Source: Bacteroidetes bacterium SB0662_bin_6
GTDB lineage: Bacteria > Bacteroidota > Rhodothermia > Rhodothermales > VXPQ01
DNA: 37,168 bases
Assembly (NCBI GenBank): GCA_009839485.1
Contig: VXPQ01000021.1
Coordinates: 1-37,168, forward strand
Direction of reading: 5' to 3'
Part shown: piece by piece, positions 8,377-16,367 of the stretch
Layout: each line of letters opens with the position of its first letter
How positions within the stretch are numbered: position 1 is the first letter of the stretch
Notes under the pieces: generated by a model
What the model was told of the DNA's origin: nothing
Database searches by the model: none
Seen by the model: only the letters and a program-made list of their open reading frames with translations
Program-made: the position numbers and the translations under genes

Positions 8377-9801
8377 ATGAGCATGTTTGACTTCGAGTTC
8401 GAGGACTTCGACGAGCCTGCCGACGAAGGGCGAATGAACGCATTGCTTTCCGCTTATGAAGGGAACGCGCCCGCCTGGCTCGACTCGGATTCGCTGGAAG
8501 ATATCGCCAATTACTACTTCGAACAGGGCCGCTACGAAGATGCGCTGAGCGTCATTGACCGCTTGCTGGGCATCATGTCCCATTCCTCGGATGCCTGGAT
8601 GCGGCGCGGCATTCTCCTGAACAACCTCGAACGTCACAAGGAAGCCCTGGAGGCTTACGACAAGGCGCTTACCTTGAATCCGGTCGACTCGGAAACCCAC
8701 GTCAACCGGGGAATCACGCTCAATGCGCTGGGCCGCAGCCAGGAATCCCTGGAAGCATACGGAGAGGCCATCCGGATCGATCCGATCAATGATGAAGCCT
8801 TCTTCAATCGTGGTGTAGCGCTCGAACACCTGAACTCGCTGCAGGACGCTGTTACGTCTTTCCGGCAATGCGCGGAACTGAACCCCGAGCACCCCGAAGT
8901 CTGGTACGAACTCGGATTCTGCTACGATTGCCTCGAAAAAGACGCGGAAAGCATTGTCTGCTACGAACGGCATATCGACATCGAGCCCTACTCGCAGGAC
9001 GCATGGTACAACCGGGGCATCGTGCTCAGCCGGATGTCCCGCTTCGAAACCGCCGTGGATTCCTACGATATGGCTATTGCCATACAGGACGATTTCGCCT
9101 CGGCGTGGTATAACCGGGGCAACGCACTGGCCAACATAGGCCGTCCCGAAGAAGCCATAGAAAGCTACCGGAAAGTCATAGAACTGGAAGGCGGCGATCC
9201 GGCCACCTGGTACAACCTCGGACTCGCGTTCGAGGAAATGGAAGATTACCTGCAAGCCTTCAGATATTTCGAGCAAGTCATTCGGCAGGACGAAGCGCAT
9301 CCCGAAGCCTGGTACGGAATGGGATGCTGCCTGGATGCGCTCGAACGGCACGAGGAAGCACTGGCGCTGTTCGACCGGGCGCTGGCGCTGAAACCGGATA
9401 TCGGAGAATTCTGGCATGCCAAAGCGGATTGCTTGTATAATGCAGGTAACGTTGCGGAAGCGCTGAAGACATACAAGCACATCGTATCCACCCATCCCAA
9501 AAACAGGGATGCCTGGTTGGATCTGGCCGAAACCTATTTCGAGACGGGCCACCCCGAATCTGCACTCGATGCCTATCAAAAGGCTCTCGCACTGCATCCC
9601 GACGCCGGCGTGCACTTTCTACAGGCGAGAGTATTGTTTGCGCTGGGTCGCACGGACGAAAGCATGCACTCGCTCAAGATGGCTTTTCGGATGGATCCGA
9701 ATATGAAAGAGGAATTGCAGCGCGTCTGTCCGGATATGTGGCGCGACGCACAAATCCGACACATGCTGGGATTGGGAAATGGGCCTGCGCCGCGGGTATA
9801 A
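8377..9801 (+). CDS. Protein with about 12 tetratricopeptide repeats
   Basis: 474 aa, soluble, no signal peptide. An acidic N-terminus (FDFEFEDFDEPADEG) is followed by about twelve 34-residue TPR units beginning near residues 39, 73, 107, 141, 175, 209, 243, 277, 311, 345, 379 and 411. They are recognisable by repeated AWYNRG / ALE-YDKAL / NP patterns. TPR solenoids mediate protein-protein contacts; no catalytic domain is present. The stop overlaps the start of the DUF368 gene by 23 bp, so the two are co-translated and may act together at the membrane. The start ATG at 8377 lacks a clear ribosome-binding site, but the next Met is only two codons on. An equally long frame on the opposite strand is only its shadow. 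Confidence 0.88.
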   Translation: MSMFDFEFEDFDEPADEGRMNALLSAYEGNAPAWLDSDSLEDIANYYFEQGRYEDALSVIDRLLGIMSHSSDAWMRRGILLNNLERHKEALEAYDKALTLNPVDSETHVNRGITLNALGRSQESLEAYGEAIRIDPINDEAFFNRGVALEHLNSLQDAVTSFRQCAELNPEHPEVWYELGFCYDCLEKDAESIVCYERHIDIEPYSQDAWYNRGIVLSRMSRFETAVDSYDMAIAIQDDFASAWYNRGNALANIGRPEEAIESYRKVIELEGGDPATWYNLGLAFEEMEDYLQAFRYFEQVIRQDEAHPEAWYGMGCCLDALERHEEALALFDRALALKPDIGEFWHAKADCLYNAGNVAEALKTYKHIVSTHPKNRDAWLDLAETYFETGHPESALDAYQKALALHPDAGVHFLQARVLFALGRTDESMHSLKMAFRMDPNMKEELQRVCPDMWRDAQIRHMLGLGNGPAPRV

Positions 9802-10693
9802 CCTCCGCGAAAGCCTGACACATGTCGTGCAGGGCCTTCTGATGGGCGCCGCCGATATCATTCCCGGTGTCAGCGGCGGCACGATCGCATTCATCGTCGG
9901 TATTTATCCCCGGCTGATTTCCGCGATCAGCCATGGATTTTCGATGCTGACCTCTCTGGTCAAAGGTCGGCTCGGAGAAATGCGCCGGCATGGCGCCCGC
10001 CTTGAATGGGGACTTGTCCTACCGCTTGCGGCAGGAATAGGCGCAGCACTTCTTGTCGGGGCCAAAGTCATCCCGACCCTGCTCGAAACCTGGCCTCATG
10101 AGACGCTTGGACTGTTTCTGGGTCTGGTGGCAGGATCCGTCGGGGTGCCGTGGAAACGGATCGGGCGCAGGAACATGTCCGTGCTGTGCATGCTCGTGGC
10201 AGCCTGCGGCGCGGCTTTCCTTCTCACGGGCATTCCTGCGTCAGGAGATACGCTGGAGCCTTCAGGCATCCGTGTGTTCGCCTCCGCAGCCACAGCCATT
10301 TGCGCAATGATCCTGCCGGGCGTTTCCGGGGCATTCCTTCTCAAGGCAATGGGCATGTATGAAGTGACGCTGCATGCATTGAATGACGGAAATATCGGAT
10401 ATATTGCGCTGTTTGCCGCCGGAGCGATTACCGGATTGGGGTTGTTCTCTCGCTTGCTCAACCACCTGCTCAGACAATACGCCGACCTGACCATGGCGGC
10501 ACTGGTGGGCTTGATGATTGGCGCACTGCGGGCACTGTGGCCATGGCAAACCCCTGAACGCGCGCTGCAGATGCCCGGAGAAGGCGAGCCGTTCTGGATG
10601 GTTGTACTGCTGGCGGCGGCAGGCTTTGCGTTCATAACCATCCTGACGCGGCAGGCAAACCGCATGGGGCGTCCGGAAACGGACGGCCCCTGA
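9779..10693 (+). CDS. DUF368 membrane protein, polyprenyl-phosphate transporter family
   Basis: 304 aa, about eight hydrophobic segments. The family signature GAADIIPGVSGGTIAFIVGIYPRL is at about residues 23-46, and a related second copy, AMILPGVSGAFLLKAMGMYE, is at about 178-197, showing the two-half architecture. DUF368 proteins have been reported to recycle undecaprenyl phosphate across the inner membrane (the PopT group, alongside DedA/UptA), returning the lipid carrier used for peptidoglycan and surface polysaccharides. That role is carried over from family knowledge. ATG at 9779 lies inside the TPR gene, in another frame. The gene is convergent with menC, 9 bp apart. Confidence 0.88.
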   Translation: MGLRRGYNLRESLTHVVQGLLMGAADIIPGVSGGTIAFIVGIYPRLISAISHGFSMLTSLVKGRLGEMRRHGARLEWGLVLPLAAGIGAALLVGAKVIPTLLETWPHETLGLFLGLVAGSVGVPWKRIGRRNMSVLCMLVAACGAAFLLTGIPASGDTLEPSGIRVFASAATAICAMILPGVSGAFLLKAMGMYEVTLHALNDGNIGYIALFAAGAITGLGLFSRLLNHLLRQYADLTMAALVGLMIGALRALWPWQTPERALQMPGEGEPFWMVVLLAAAGFAFITILTRQANRMGRPETDGP

Positions 10694-10702
10694 GCAGGCA
10701 TC

Positions 10703-11824
10703 TCACCACGCCAGCCGTTCGAGACGGCATGTGAGGTCGTCAATTCGATCGCGATCCGCCTCGACGCCCAATCCTGTGTGGTCCAAAGGCGCCTCCACGA
10801 AGCCATCGGGAGACATGGTCCACTCCGGCTGCACGATATCGGATGCCCAGTAGCGGCTGCTCGGAGAAAGATCGCCCGGCAGCGTAAAGCCGGGGAGAGA
10901 GGCCAGGGCCACATTATAGGCGCGCCCTATGCCCGTTTCGAGCATGCCGCCAACCCAAGCGTCGAGATGATGCTCGCGGCACACATCATGAATCGAGATC
11001 GCTTCGGACAATCCGCCTACGCGGCCGGGCTTCACATTGACGATACGTCCGCTGCGAAGCTGAACCATGTCTTCCACCCGGCCCGGACCGGTAATGGATT
11101 CATCGAGACAAACAGGCGTGGAAAGCTGCGCCTGCAAGGCAGCGTGACGAACGAGGTCGTCCTGCGCAAGAGGCTGCTCGATCATGGTTAATCCATACCC
11201 ATCGAGCGTGCGCAGAAGTTCGATATCGGCAAGCGTGTAGGAAGCATTCGCATCGACGGAAAGCGGAACGTCTGCGCCAATTTCCGACCGGATGGCTTCG
11301 ACGCAGCGCACATCGGCGCCCGGCCCGATCTTTATCTTCACATTCCGGTATCCCTGCCCGAGACTATCCTGCACGCGTTCTACGAGCAGGGATTCCTTTG
11401 GCTGCATGCCGAGCGCAATGCCGGCGGGGACACGGCGCTGCGTGCCTCCAAGGAGCGCGGCAAGCGATATGTTCATCCGCTGCGCTTCAAGATTCCAGCA
11501 CGCCATTTCCAGCGCCGCCTTCGCCATCCGGTGGCCGCGGAATGCACGAAGCGGGATGAGTACATCCGAGGGAGTACGGATATTGTGCCCTTTGAGCGCC
11601 GGAACGAACCATTCCCGAATGGCGAACCATGCCGTATCGATCGTTTCGGGGCTGTAGTGCGGCGTCTCCTGCGCCACACATTCGCTCCATGCCGTTTCCC
11701 CGGTGTGCGCGCTTATCTCGAGCAACAAAATGCGGCGGGTGTCCTGTATGCCGGAAGCTGTCACGAACGGCTGCTTCAGCGGTAACCGGATCTCGCGCAT
11801 CTCGATGGTATCGAGCTTCAGCAT
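10703..11824 (-). CDS. menC: o-Succinylbenzoate synthase (enolase superfamily)
   Basis: 373 aa. It dehydrates SHCHC to o-succinylbenzoate in menaquinone synthesis. Seen: a capping N-terminal domain (LPLKQPFVTASG), then a TIM barrel with the Lys pair in NVKIKIGPG, metal ligands Asp in SVDANASY, Glu in MIEQPL and Asp in CLDESI, and the second catalytic Lys in NVKPGRVGG. The segments WSECVAQETPHYSPETIDTAW and WVGGMLETGIGRA match the MenC branch that is related to N-acylamino-acid racemases. Dipeptide epimerase is the alternative, as no other men genes are nearby. ATG at 11824 is chosen because GGAG lies 8 bp upstream and it follows the aroE stop by 11 bp. An upstream frame extension would overlap aroE. 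Confidence 0.82.
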   Translation of the reverse strand: MLKLDTIEMREIRLPLKQPFVTASGIQDTRRILLLEISAHTGETAWSECVAQETPHYSPETIDTAWFAIREWFVPALKGHNIRTPSDVLIPLRAFRGHRMAKAALEMACWNLEAQRMNISLAALLGGTQRRVPAGIALGMQPKESLLVERVQDSLGQGYRNVKIKIGPGADVRCVEAIRSEIGADVPLSVDANASYTLADIELLRTLDGYGLTMIEQPLAQDDLVRHAALQAQLSTPVCLDESITGPGRVEDMVQLRSGRIVNVKPGRVGGLSEAISIHDVCREHHLDAWVGGMLETGIGRAYNVALASLPGFTLPGDLSPSSRYWASDIVQPEWTMSPDGFVEAPLDHTGLGVEADRDRIDDLTCRLERLAW

Positions 11825-11835
11825 GCCGTTCTCCG

Positions 11836-12723
11836 TCAACGATGCAGCATCTCCGACCGTCTGCGCAAGGCCTCCTTGACCACATCGACAGGCATCTCGT
11901 GTCCGGTCCATTGCACGTAGGCCGCAGCAGCCTGCTCCACGAGCATATCAAGCCCCCCGAGCGTGACGGCTCCCCGGCTTGCGGCATCGCTGAGCAGGCG
12001 CGTCTCTTCGGGATTGTACACGATGTCGTACACGATATGGTCATCGCCAAAATCATCGGCGTTACTCCACGGAGAATCATCCACCGCAGGATACATACCC
12101 ACCGGGGTCGTGTTCACCACAAGCCGCGCACCGCGCACCGCGGCCCGGGCAGACGAAAAGGCGTGTACTTCAAGGGCTTTGTGCTCGTCGAATGCGGTCA
12201 GATCGGTTGCCAGCATGTCCGCCTTTGAAGGAGTCCGTGCAATAAGCGTAAGGCGCTTTGGACGAAACGTAACGAGCAGCGCGTAGGCGACAGCCCGTGC
12301 CGCGCCTCCGGCGCCAAGCACGGCCATATCGGCGCCCTGAAGCCGATCCGTCAGGGAAAGAAGCGGGGCCAGAAAACCGGTCACATCCGTATTATCCCCG
12401 AAAAGCGTGCCGTCAGGGCGGCGCACAATCATGTTTGAAGCACCGACAGCACGTGCCCGTGGAGACAATTCATCCAGATAGGGAAGTACGGCCTGCTTGT
12501 GAGGAATGGTGACGCCTGCCCCCGCGAAATGCAGCGCCGCAAGACCGCGCACCCCATCCTCGATACGTTCGGGGGGTACGGGAAAGGCTGCGAACGCGAA
12601 ATTGATGCCCTGGGCTGCAAAAGCCGTGTTATGAATAAACGGAGACAGCGTTTGCCCCACAGGATAGCCAAGCAGGGCGATCAGACGCGTGTTCGCATCG
12701 ATATGTATGGCGTCGGGCCCCAC
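11836..12723 (-). CDS. aroE: Shikimate dehydrogenase
   Basis: 295 aa. It reduces 3-dehydroshikimate to shikimate with NADPH in the aromatic amino-acid and chorismate pathway. Seen: substrate-binding GYPVGQTLSPFIHN, the catalytic Lys in GAGVTIPHKQAV, the Asp in GDNTDVTGF, the nucleotide-binding loop VLGAGGAARAVAYAL and the C-terminal GGLDMLVEQAAAAYVQWTG. The GTG at 12723 begins one base after the antiporter stop codon (TAG at 12727-12725) and gives a normal length. Starting further upstream would overlap the antiporter and add an Arg/Gly-rich stretch foreign to the family. Chorismate made through AroE feeds menaquinone synthesis, so pairing with menC makes sense. Confidence 0.93.
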   Translation of the reverse strand: MGPDAIHIDANTRLIALLGYPVGQTLSPFIHNTAFAAQGINFAFAAFPVPPERIEDGVRGLAALHFAGAGVTIPHKQAVLPYLDELSPRARAVGASNMIVRRPDGTLFGDNTDVTGFLAPLLSLTDRLQGADMAVLGAGGAARAVAYALLVTFRPKRLTLIARTPSKADMLATDLTAFDEHKALEVHAFSSARAAVRGARLVVNTTPVGMYPAVDDSPWSNADDFGDDHIVYDIVYNPEETRLLSDAASRGAVTLGGLDMLVEQAAAAYVQWTGHEMPVDVVKEALRRRSEMLHR

Positions 12724-12724
12724 G

Positions 12725-14587
12725 CTACCGGGCCGCCTCCCCCCCGGACCGCGCAGCCACAGTACCTGTTTTCCGCGCCGGCGGGTCAATGAGCGCTATC
12801 AATGCATTGCCCGGATCGGGTCTGACCAGGCTGTCATCTTCTGAAAACACTTGCAACTGATTTTTTCCGCGCACCACAAAAAGCGGAATCATGCGGGAGC
12901 CGTACTTCGCTTCAAGCCTGGACCAGGTGCTCTCGTCTTCGATAGTGAACGTCCGGACTGTAGCCCCCGCTGCAAATTGCGCAGTGAGCGACGTATGATT
13001 GGTGCCCGTCCCGAACAGAGGCCGTCCGCGAAGATGCTGCACCAGCTTCTCATCCGCATCTTTGCCCCGCTGTTTGTCTCGCGTAGCCAACTGGTACATT
13101 TCGGCACTGTCGAAAACCTGCGCAAAACGCACTACGGTAAGCGAATTGACTTCATCGTTGGGCGTAAGCACGATAAGCCGCCCGATCCCGCTCAGATCCA
13201 ACTCGTCCAGAATGGACTCGGACAACACATTGCCACGCAACGCATGCAGGCCGGCTTCACGGGCACTGGTCACGTTGCTGGGGTTGGTATCCACCATAAG
13301 CACGCTGAATCCGGCCTGATCCAGGGCGCTGGCAATGTGGCGGGCCCAATCGTGGGCTCCAATGAAGAGGACGCCCTGGGGATTAGGTTCCGCAAGCCCC
13401 AGCCAGCGTGCAACCGGCGAGATCGTAAGACCATAGATCGCGACCGTGCCGATGATCACAAGAAATACGATGGGGACGATAAATTGCGATTCCTCCGGAT
13501 ATATCTCGGCAAGCCGGAACGTGAAAAGAGAGGCCACGGCAGCCGCAACAATGCCGCGAGGCGCCAGCCAGGACAGAAACATCTTTTCCTTGACATACAG
13601 GCGCGTACCGAGCATCGACAAAAAGACTGCGGCCGGCCGTACGAGCAGCATAAGTATGAGAAGAAAAACGATGGCCTCCCAGCCGATATACTGTATATCG
13701 CCCAGGTCGAGTTGCGCCGCCAGCATGACGAACAGCGCGGCGATCAGCAAAACCCGCAAGTCTTCCTTGAACTCCACAATGCGCCGCACCGCGACGAGGC
13801 GCTGGTTAGCCACCACGAAACCCATGGCCGTCGTGGCCACAAGGCCGCTTTCCGGCTGCAGCGCATCCGAAATGGCAAAGACGGCAATGACTACCATGAG
13901 CGCCATCGGATTCTGGAGATAATCCGGCACCATGCGACGACGCAGCAGAAAAACAATAATTCCTGCTCCCGCGACTCCTATCCCAACGCCGACAAAAAAT
14001 TCCAGCAGCAGACCTTTGAGTGCATGCGATGCCACACTTCCCACCGTGCCTGCCCCTGTCTCGTTGATCAGTACGAGCGCTTCGAGCACGAGCACAGCGA
14101 GAATCGCACCGATCGGATCAATGGTAATGCCCTCCCACTTCGCCAGGGCGCCTACGCGCCCCTTGGGCCGGATATGCTGGAGAATCGGAACGATGACCGT
14201 GGGGCCTGTAACGGTCAGAATCGCCCCGATGAGAATGGAAATACTGAGACTCAGTTTCAGCAGGAACAGGGAGGTAATCGACGCAAGGATCCAGGTGATC
14301 AGTACACCAATGGTTATCAGACGACCGACCGCACCGCCCACCTCGCGCAACTCGTCGAGGCGCAGACTCAGCCCCCCCTCGAACAAAATGATCCCGATCG
14401 AAAGCGCCACAAACGTAAAAACCCATTCAGCACGCATCGCAGCCGGATCCAGGATACCAGTGACCGGACCGGCTATAAACCCGAACGTGAGCAACAACAA
14501 AATGGAGGGTACGCGATACCGCCACGCAATCCACTGTGCGCTGACGCCGAGTACGAAAACCGCTGCTATGCTGAAAAGGGCGGACAC
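12725..14587 (-). CDS. CPA1-type sodium (potassium)/proton antiporter with TrkA-like tail
   Basis: 620 aa. Residues 1 to about 395 are a membrane domain with about 12 segments typical of Na+/H+ exchangers (FEGGLSLRLDEL, GAILTVTGPTVIVPIL, EGITIDPIGAILAVL with the ion-binding Asp). A cytoplasmic Rossmann-like RCK/TrkA-N domain follows (about 405-520: GVLFIGAHDWARHIASAL ... VLMVDTNPSNV), then a TrkA-C-like segment. It resembles NhaP/KefB-type antiporters controlled by nucleotide or ligand binding to the RCK part. The glycine-rich loop is degenerate (IGAHDWA rather than GxGxxG), so ligand binding may be altered. GTG start at 14587, no clear ribosome-binding site. It is the first gene of the antiporter-aroE-menC series. 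Confidence 0.88.
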   Translation of the reverse strand: MSALFSIAAVFVLGVSAQWIAWRYRVPSILLLLTFGFIAGPVTGILDPAAMRAEWVFTFVALSIGIILFEGGLSLRLDELREVGGAVGRLITIGVLITWILASITSLFLLKLSLSISILIGAILTVTGPTVIVPILQHIRPKGRVGALAKWEGITIDPIGAILAVLVLEALVLINETGAGTVGSVASHALKGLLLEFFVGVGIGVAGAGIIVFLLRRRMVPDYLQNPMALMVVIAVFAISDALQPESGLVATTAMGFVVANQRLVAVRRIVEFKEDLRVLLIAALFVMLAAQLDLGDIQYIGWEAIVFLLILMLLVRPAAVFLSMLGTRLYVKEKMFLSWLAPRGIVAAAVASLFTFRLAEIYPEESQFIVPIVFLVIIGTVAIYGLTISPVARWLGLAEPNPQGVLFIGAHDWARHIASALDQAGFSVLMVDTNPSNVTSAREAGLHALRGNVLSESILDELDLSGIGRLIVLTPNDEVNSLTVVRFAQVFDSAEMYQLATRDKQRGKDADEKLVQHLRGRPLFGTGTNHTSLTAQFAAGATVRTFTIEDESTWSRLEAKYGSRMIPLFVVRGKNQLQVFSEDDSLVRPDPGNALIALIDPPARKTGTVAARSGGEAAR

Positions 14588-14927
14588 TATACAGGGAACA
14601 AGACCTTAATGGGAGACGCCGCAGAGCCGAACGGAACTGCTTTGCAACATGCATGCGAAACATGAAGCTGCCTCGCAGCATCCGGCAAAAAACGGCTAAT
14701 CTAACTCTGCGGAATATGCGCTCGGTTCCAACTCGACGAAGATTCCGGCCCTCCTGCATCCGATACAGGGGTATGTCCGGCCCTGGCCAACGAATTATTT
14801 ATTTTGTCCGGGAACCCGCTGCATATTTGTCGTAACTCCATCGTAACATTATGCCTGCGGGCGCATGCGATCCGCATGCCGGCCCTGGTAAACACCCGCT
14901 CCTTTGTCCGAAAAAAGGGTTTCCCGT
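14588..14927. other. Divergent intergenic region with leader hairpin before the dehydrogenase
   Basis: No gene seen. It separates the antiporter (minus) from the Glu/Leu-type dehydrogenase (plus). A perfect hairpin lies at 14863-14879: arms GCATGCG and CGCATGC around ATC, 49 bp before the dehydrogenase ATG. There is no T-run after it, so it is more likely an operator or leader structure than a terminator. A weak promoter-like pair precedes it (TTGTCG 14827-14832, 17 nt, TATGCC 14850-14855). The AT-rich patch at 14790-14802 (AATTATTTATTTT) may also matter. Confidence 0.4.
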
Positions 14928-16337
14928 ATGTCGCACACAGCAGATTTTCTGGGGGACGTAAACCGGTCGTTTATGAAAGCGGCCCGACTCACGAACCACC
15001 CCCAAGGGCTCCTCGAACAAATTCGCATGTGCAACAGCGTCTATGCGATGGAATTTCCCCTTGTACGGGATGACGGGTCCATCCATGTCGTTCAGGCGTT
15101 CCGCGCCGAGCACAGCCATCACAAGCAGCCGGCAAAGGGCGGTATCCGCTATGCGCCCACCGTATCAAGAGACGAGGTGGTGGCGTTGGCCTCACTCATG
15201 AGTTACAAGTGCGCCGTGGTCGATGTGCCTTTCAGCGGGGCCAAGGGCGGCATCAAAATCGACCGGAAGCAGTTCTCGGCCAGCGAACTGGAGCGGATTA
15301 CCCGGCGCTACACGTTTGAGTTGGTTCGAAAGAACTTCATGGGGCCGGGCATCGATGTACCCGCTCCGGATTACGGGACCGGGGCCCAGGAAATGGCATG
15401 GATTTTCGACACCTATAATCAACTGTCGGATAACCCCCTCGATGCGGCGGCCTGCGTGACCGGAAAACCGGTTGGCCACGGGGGGGTGCACGGGCGCAGG
15501 GAGGCTACGGGCAGAGGAGTCTTTTTCGGTATCCGCGAGGCATGCAGCGATAAAAAAGCAATGAAAGCGCTCGGCCTGGATGCCGGGCTGGAAGGGAAAC
15601 GCGTCATCGTGCAGGGCCTGGGCAATGTGGGATTCCATGCAACATATTACCTCCAGGAGGCTGGCGCCCTCATCGTGGGTATTGCAGAGATGAACGGCAC
15701 TCTCGTCAAGGAAGACGGGCTGAACGTACAGGAAGTGGGCGCCTGGCGGCAGGAACACGGCACCATCGAGGGATTTCCGGACGGGCGCATGATCCAACCT
15801 TCCGGGAAGGCGCTTGAAATGGATTGCGACATCCTGCTGCCCGCCGCCCTCGAAGGACAGATTACGGGCGAGAACGCGGGACGTATCAAGGCGCGTATCA
15901 TTGCAGAAGCGGCAAACGGACCGACCACCTCGGAAGCCGACGAGATACTTCGGAAACGAAATGTGCTCTTGCTGCCGGATATCTATCTCAACGCCGGCGG
16001 GGTCACCGTATCGTATTTCGAGTGGCTGCGAAACCTGTCTCACGTGCGGTTCGGGCGCATGAGCAAGCGGTTCGAAAGCGATACACAGCAAAAAATGCTT
16101 TCAGCCATCGAAACCGCGACAGGAAAAGCGCTCTCACCGGAAGTGCTTGCCACGATTGGCAAGGGGGCCGACGAAATCGACATCGTCAATTCGGGGCTCG
16201 AAGAGACCATGGTTTTCGCCTACAATGAGATTTACGACATCTCGAAACGGTTGAAGACCGATCTGCGCACGGCGGCCTTCGTGAGCGCCATCAACAAGAT
16301 CGCCGTGCTCTACAACCAGATGGGGATCTTTCCGTAG
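14928..16337 (+). CDS. Glu/Leu/Phe/Val-type amino-acid dehydrogenase, probably glutamate dehydrogenase
   Basis: 469 aa. It catalyses oxidative deamination of an amino acid, most likely glutamate to 2-oxoglutarate plus ammonia. Seen: KGGIRYAP (substrate/Lys), the catalytic Lys in PFSGAKGGIKID (about residue 106), the DVPAPDYGTG segment, TGKPVGHGG(V/S)HGR-EATGRGV, and a Rossmann fold with VQGLGNVGFHA. The length and these motifs match hexameric GDHs better than the shorter leucine dehydrogenases (about 365 aa). ATG at 14928 follows an AAAAAAGGG ribosome-binding-like run; a TTG 24 bp upstream is in frame but less likely. Convergent with nrdJ, 30 bp apart. Confidence 0.9.
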   Translation: MSHTADFLGDVNRSFMKAARLTNHPQGLLEQIRMCNSVYAMEFPLVRDDGSIHVVQAFRAEHSHHKQPAKGGIRYAPTVSRDEVVALASLMSYKCAVVDVPFSGAKGGIKIDRKQFSASELERITRRYTFELVRKNFMGPGIDVPAPDYGTGAQEMAWIFDTYNQLSDNPLDAAACVTGKPVGHGGVHGRREATGRGVFFGIREACSDKKAMKALGLDAGLEGKRVIVQGLGNVGFHATYYLQEAGALIVGIAEMNGTLVKEDGLNVQEVGAWRQEHGTIEGFPDGRMIQPSGKALEMDCDILLPAALEGQITGENAGRIKARIIAEAANGPTTSEADEILRKRNVLLLPDIYLNAGGVTVSYFEWLRNLSHVRFGRMSKRFESDTQQKMLSAIETATGKALSPEVLATIGKGADEIDIVNSGLEETMVFAYNEIYDISKRLKTDLRTAAFVSAINKIAVLYNQMGIFP

Positions 16338-16367
16338 ACGAAAATCAGCGCCCCGATCCGCTCCGGA

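Noticed and set aside
8227-9615. 462-aa open frame on the minus strand
   Set aside because: It is antisense to the clear 12-repeat TPR gene. Its apparent periodic Phe/Val/Gly pattern is the mirror of the TPR repeats, and it has no recognisable domain.
12851-14665. 604-aa plus-strand open frame
   Set aside because: Antisense to the antiporter gene. The product is a His/Arg/Gln-rich chain without hydrophobic core, typical of a shadow frame in GC-rich DNA.
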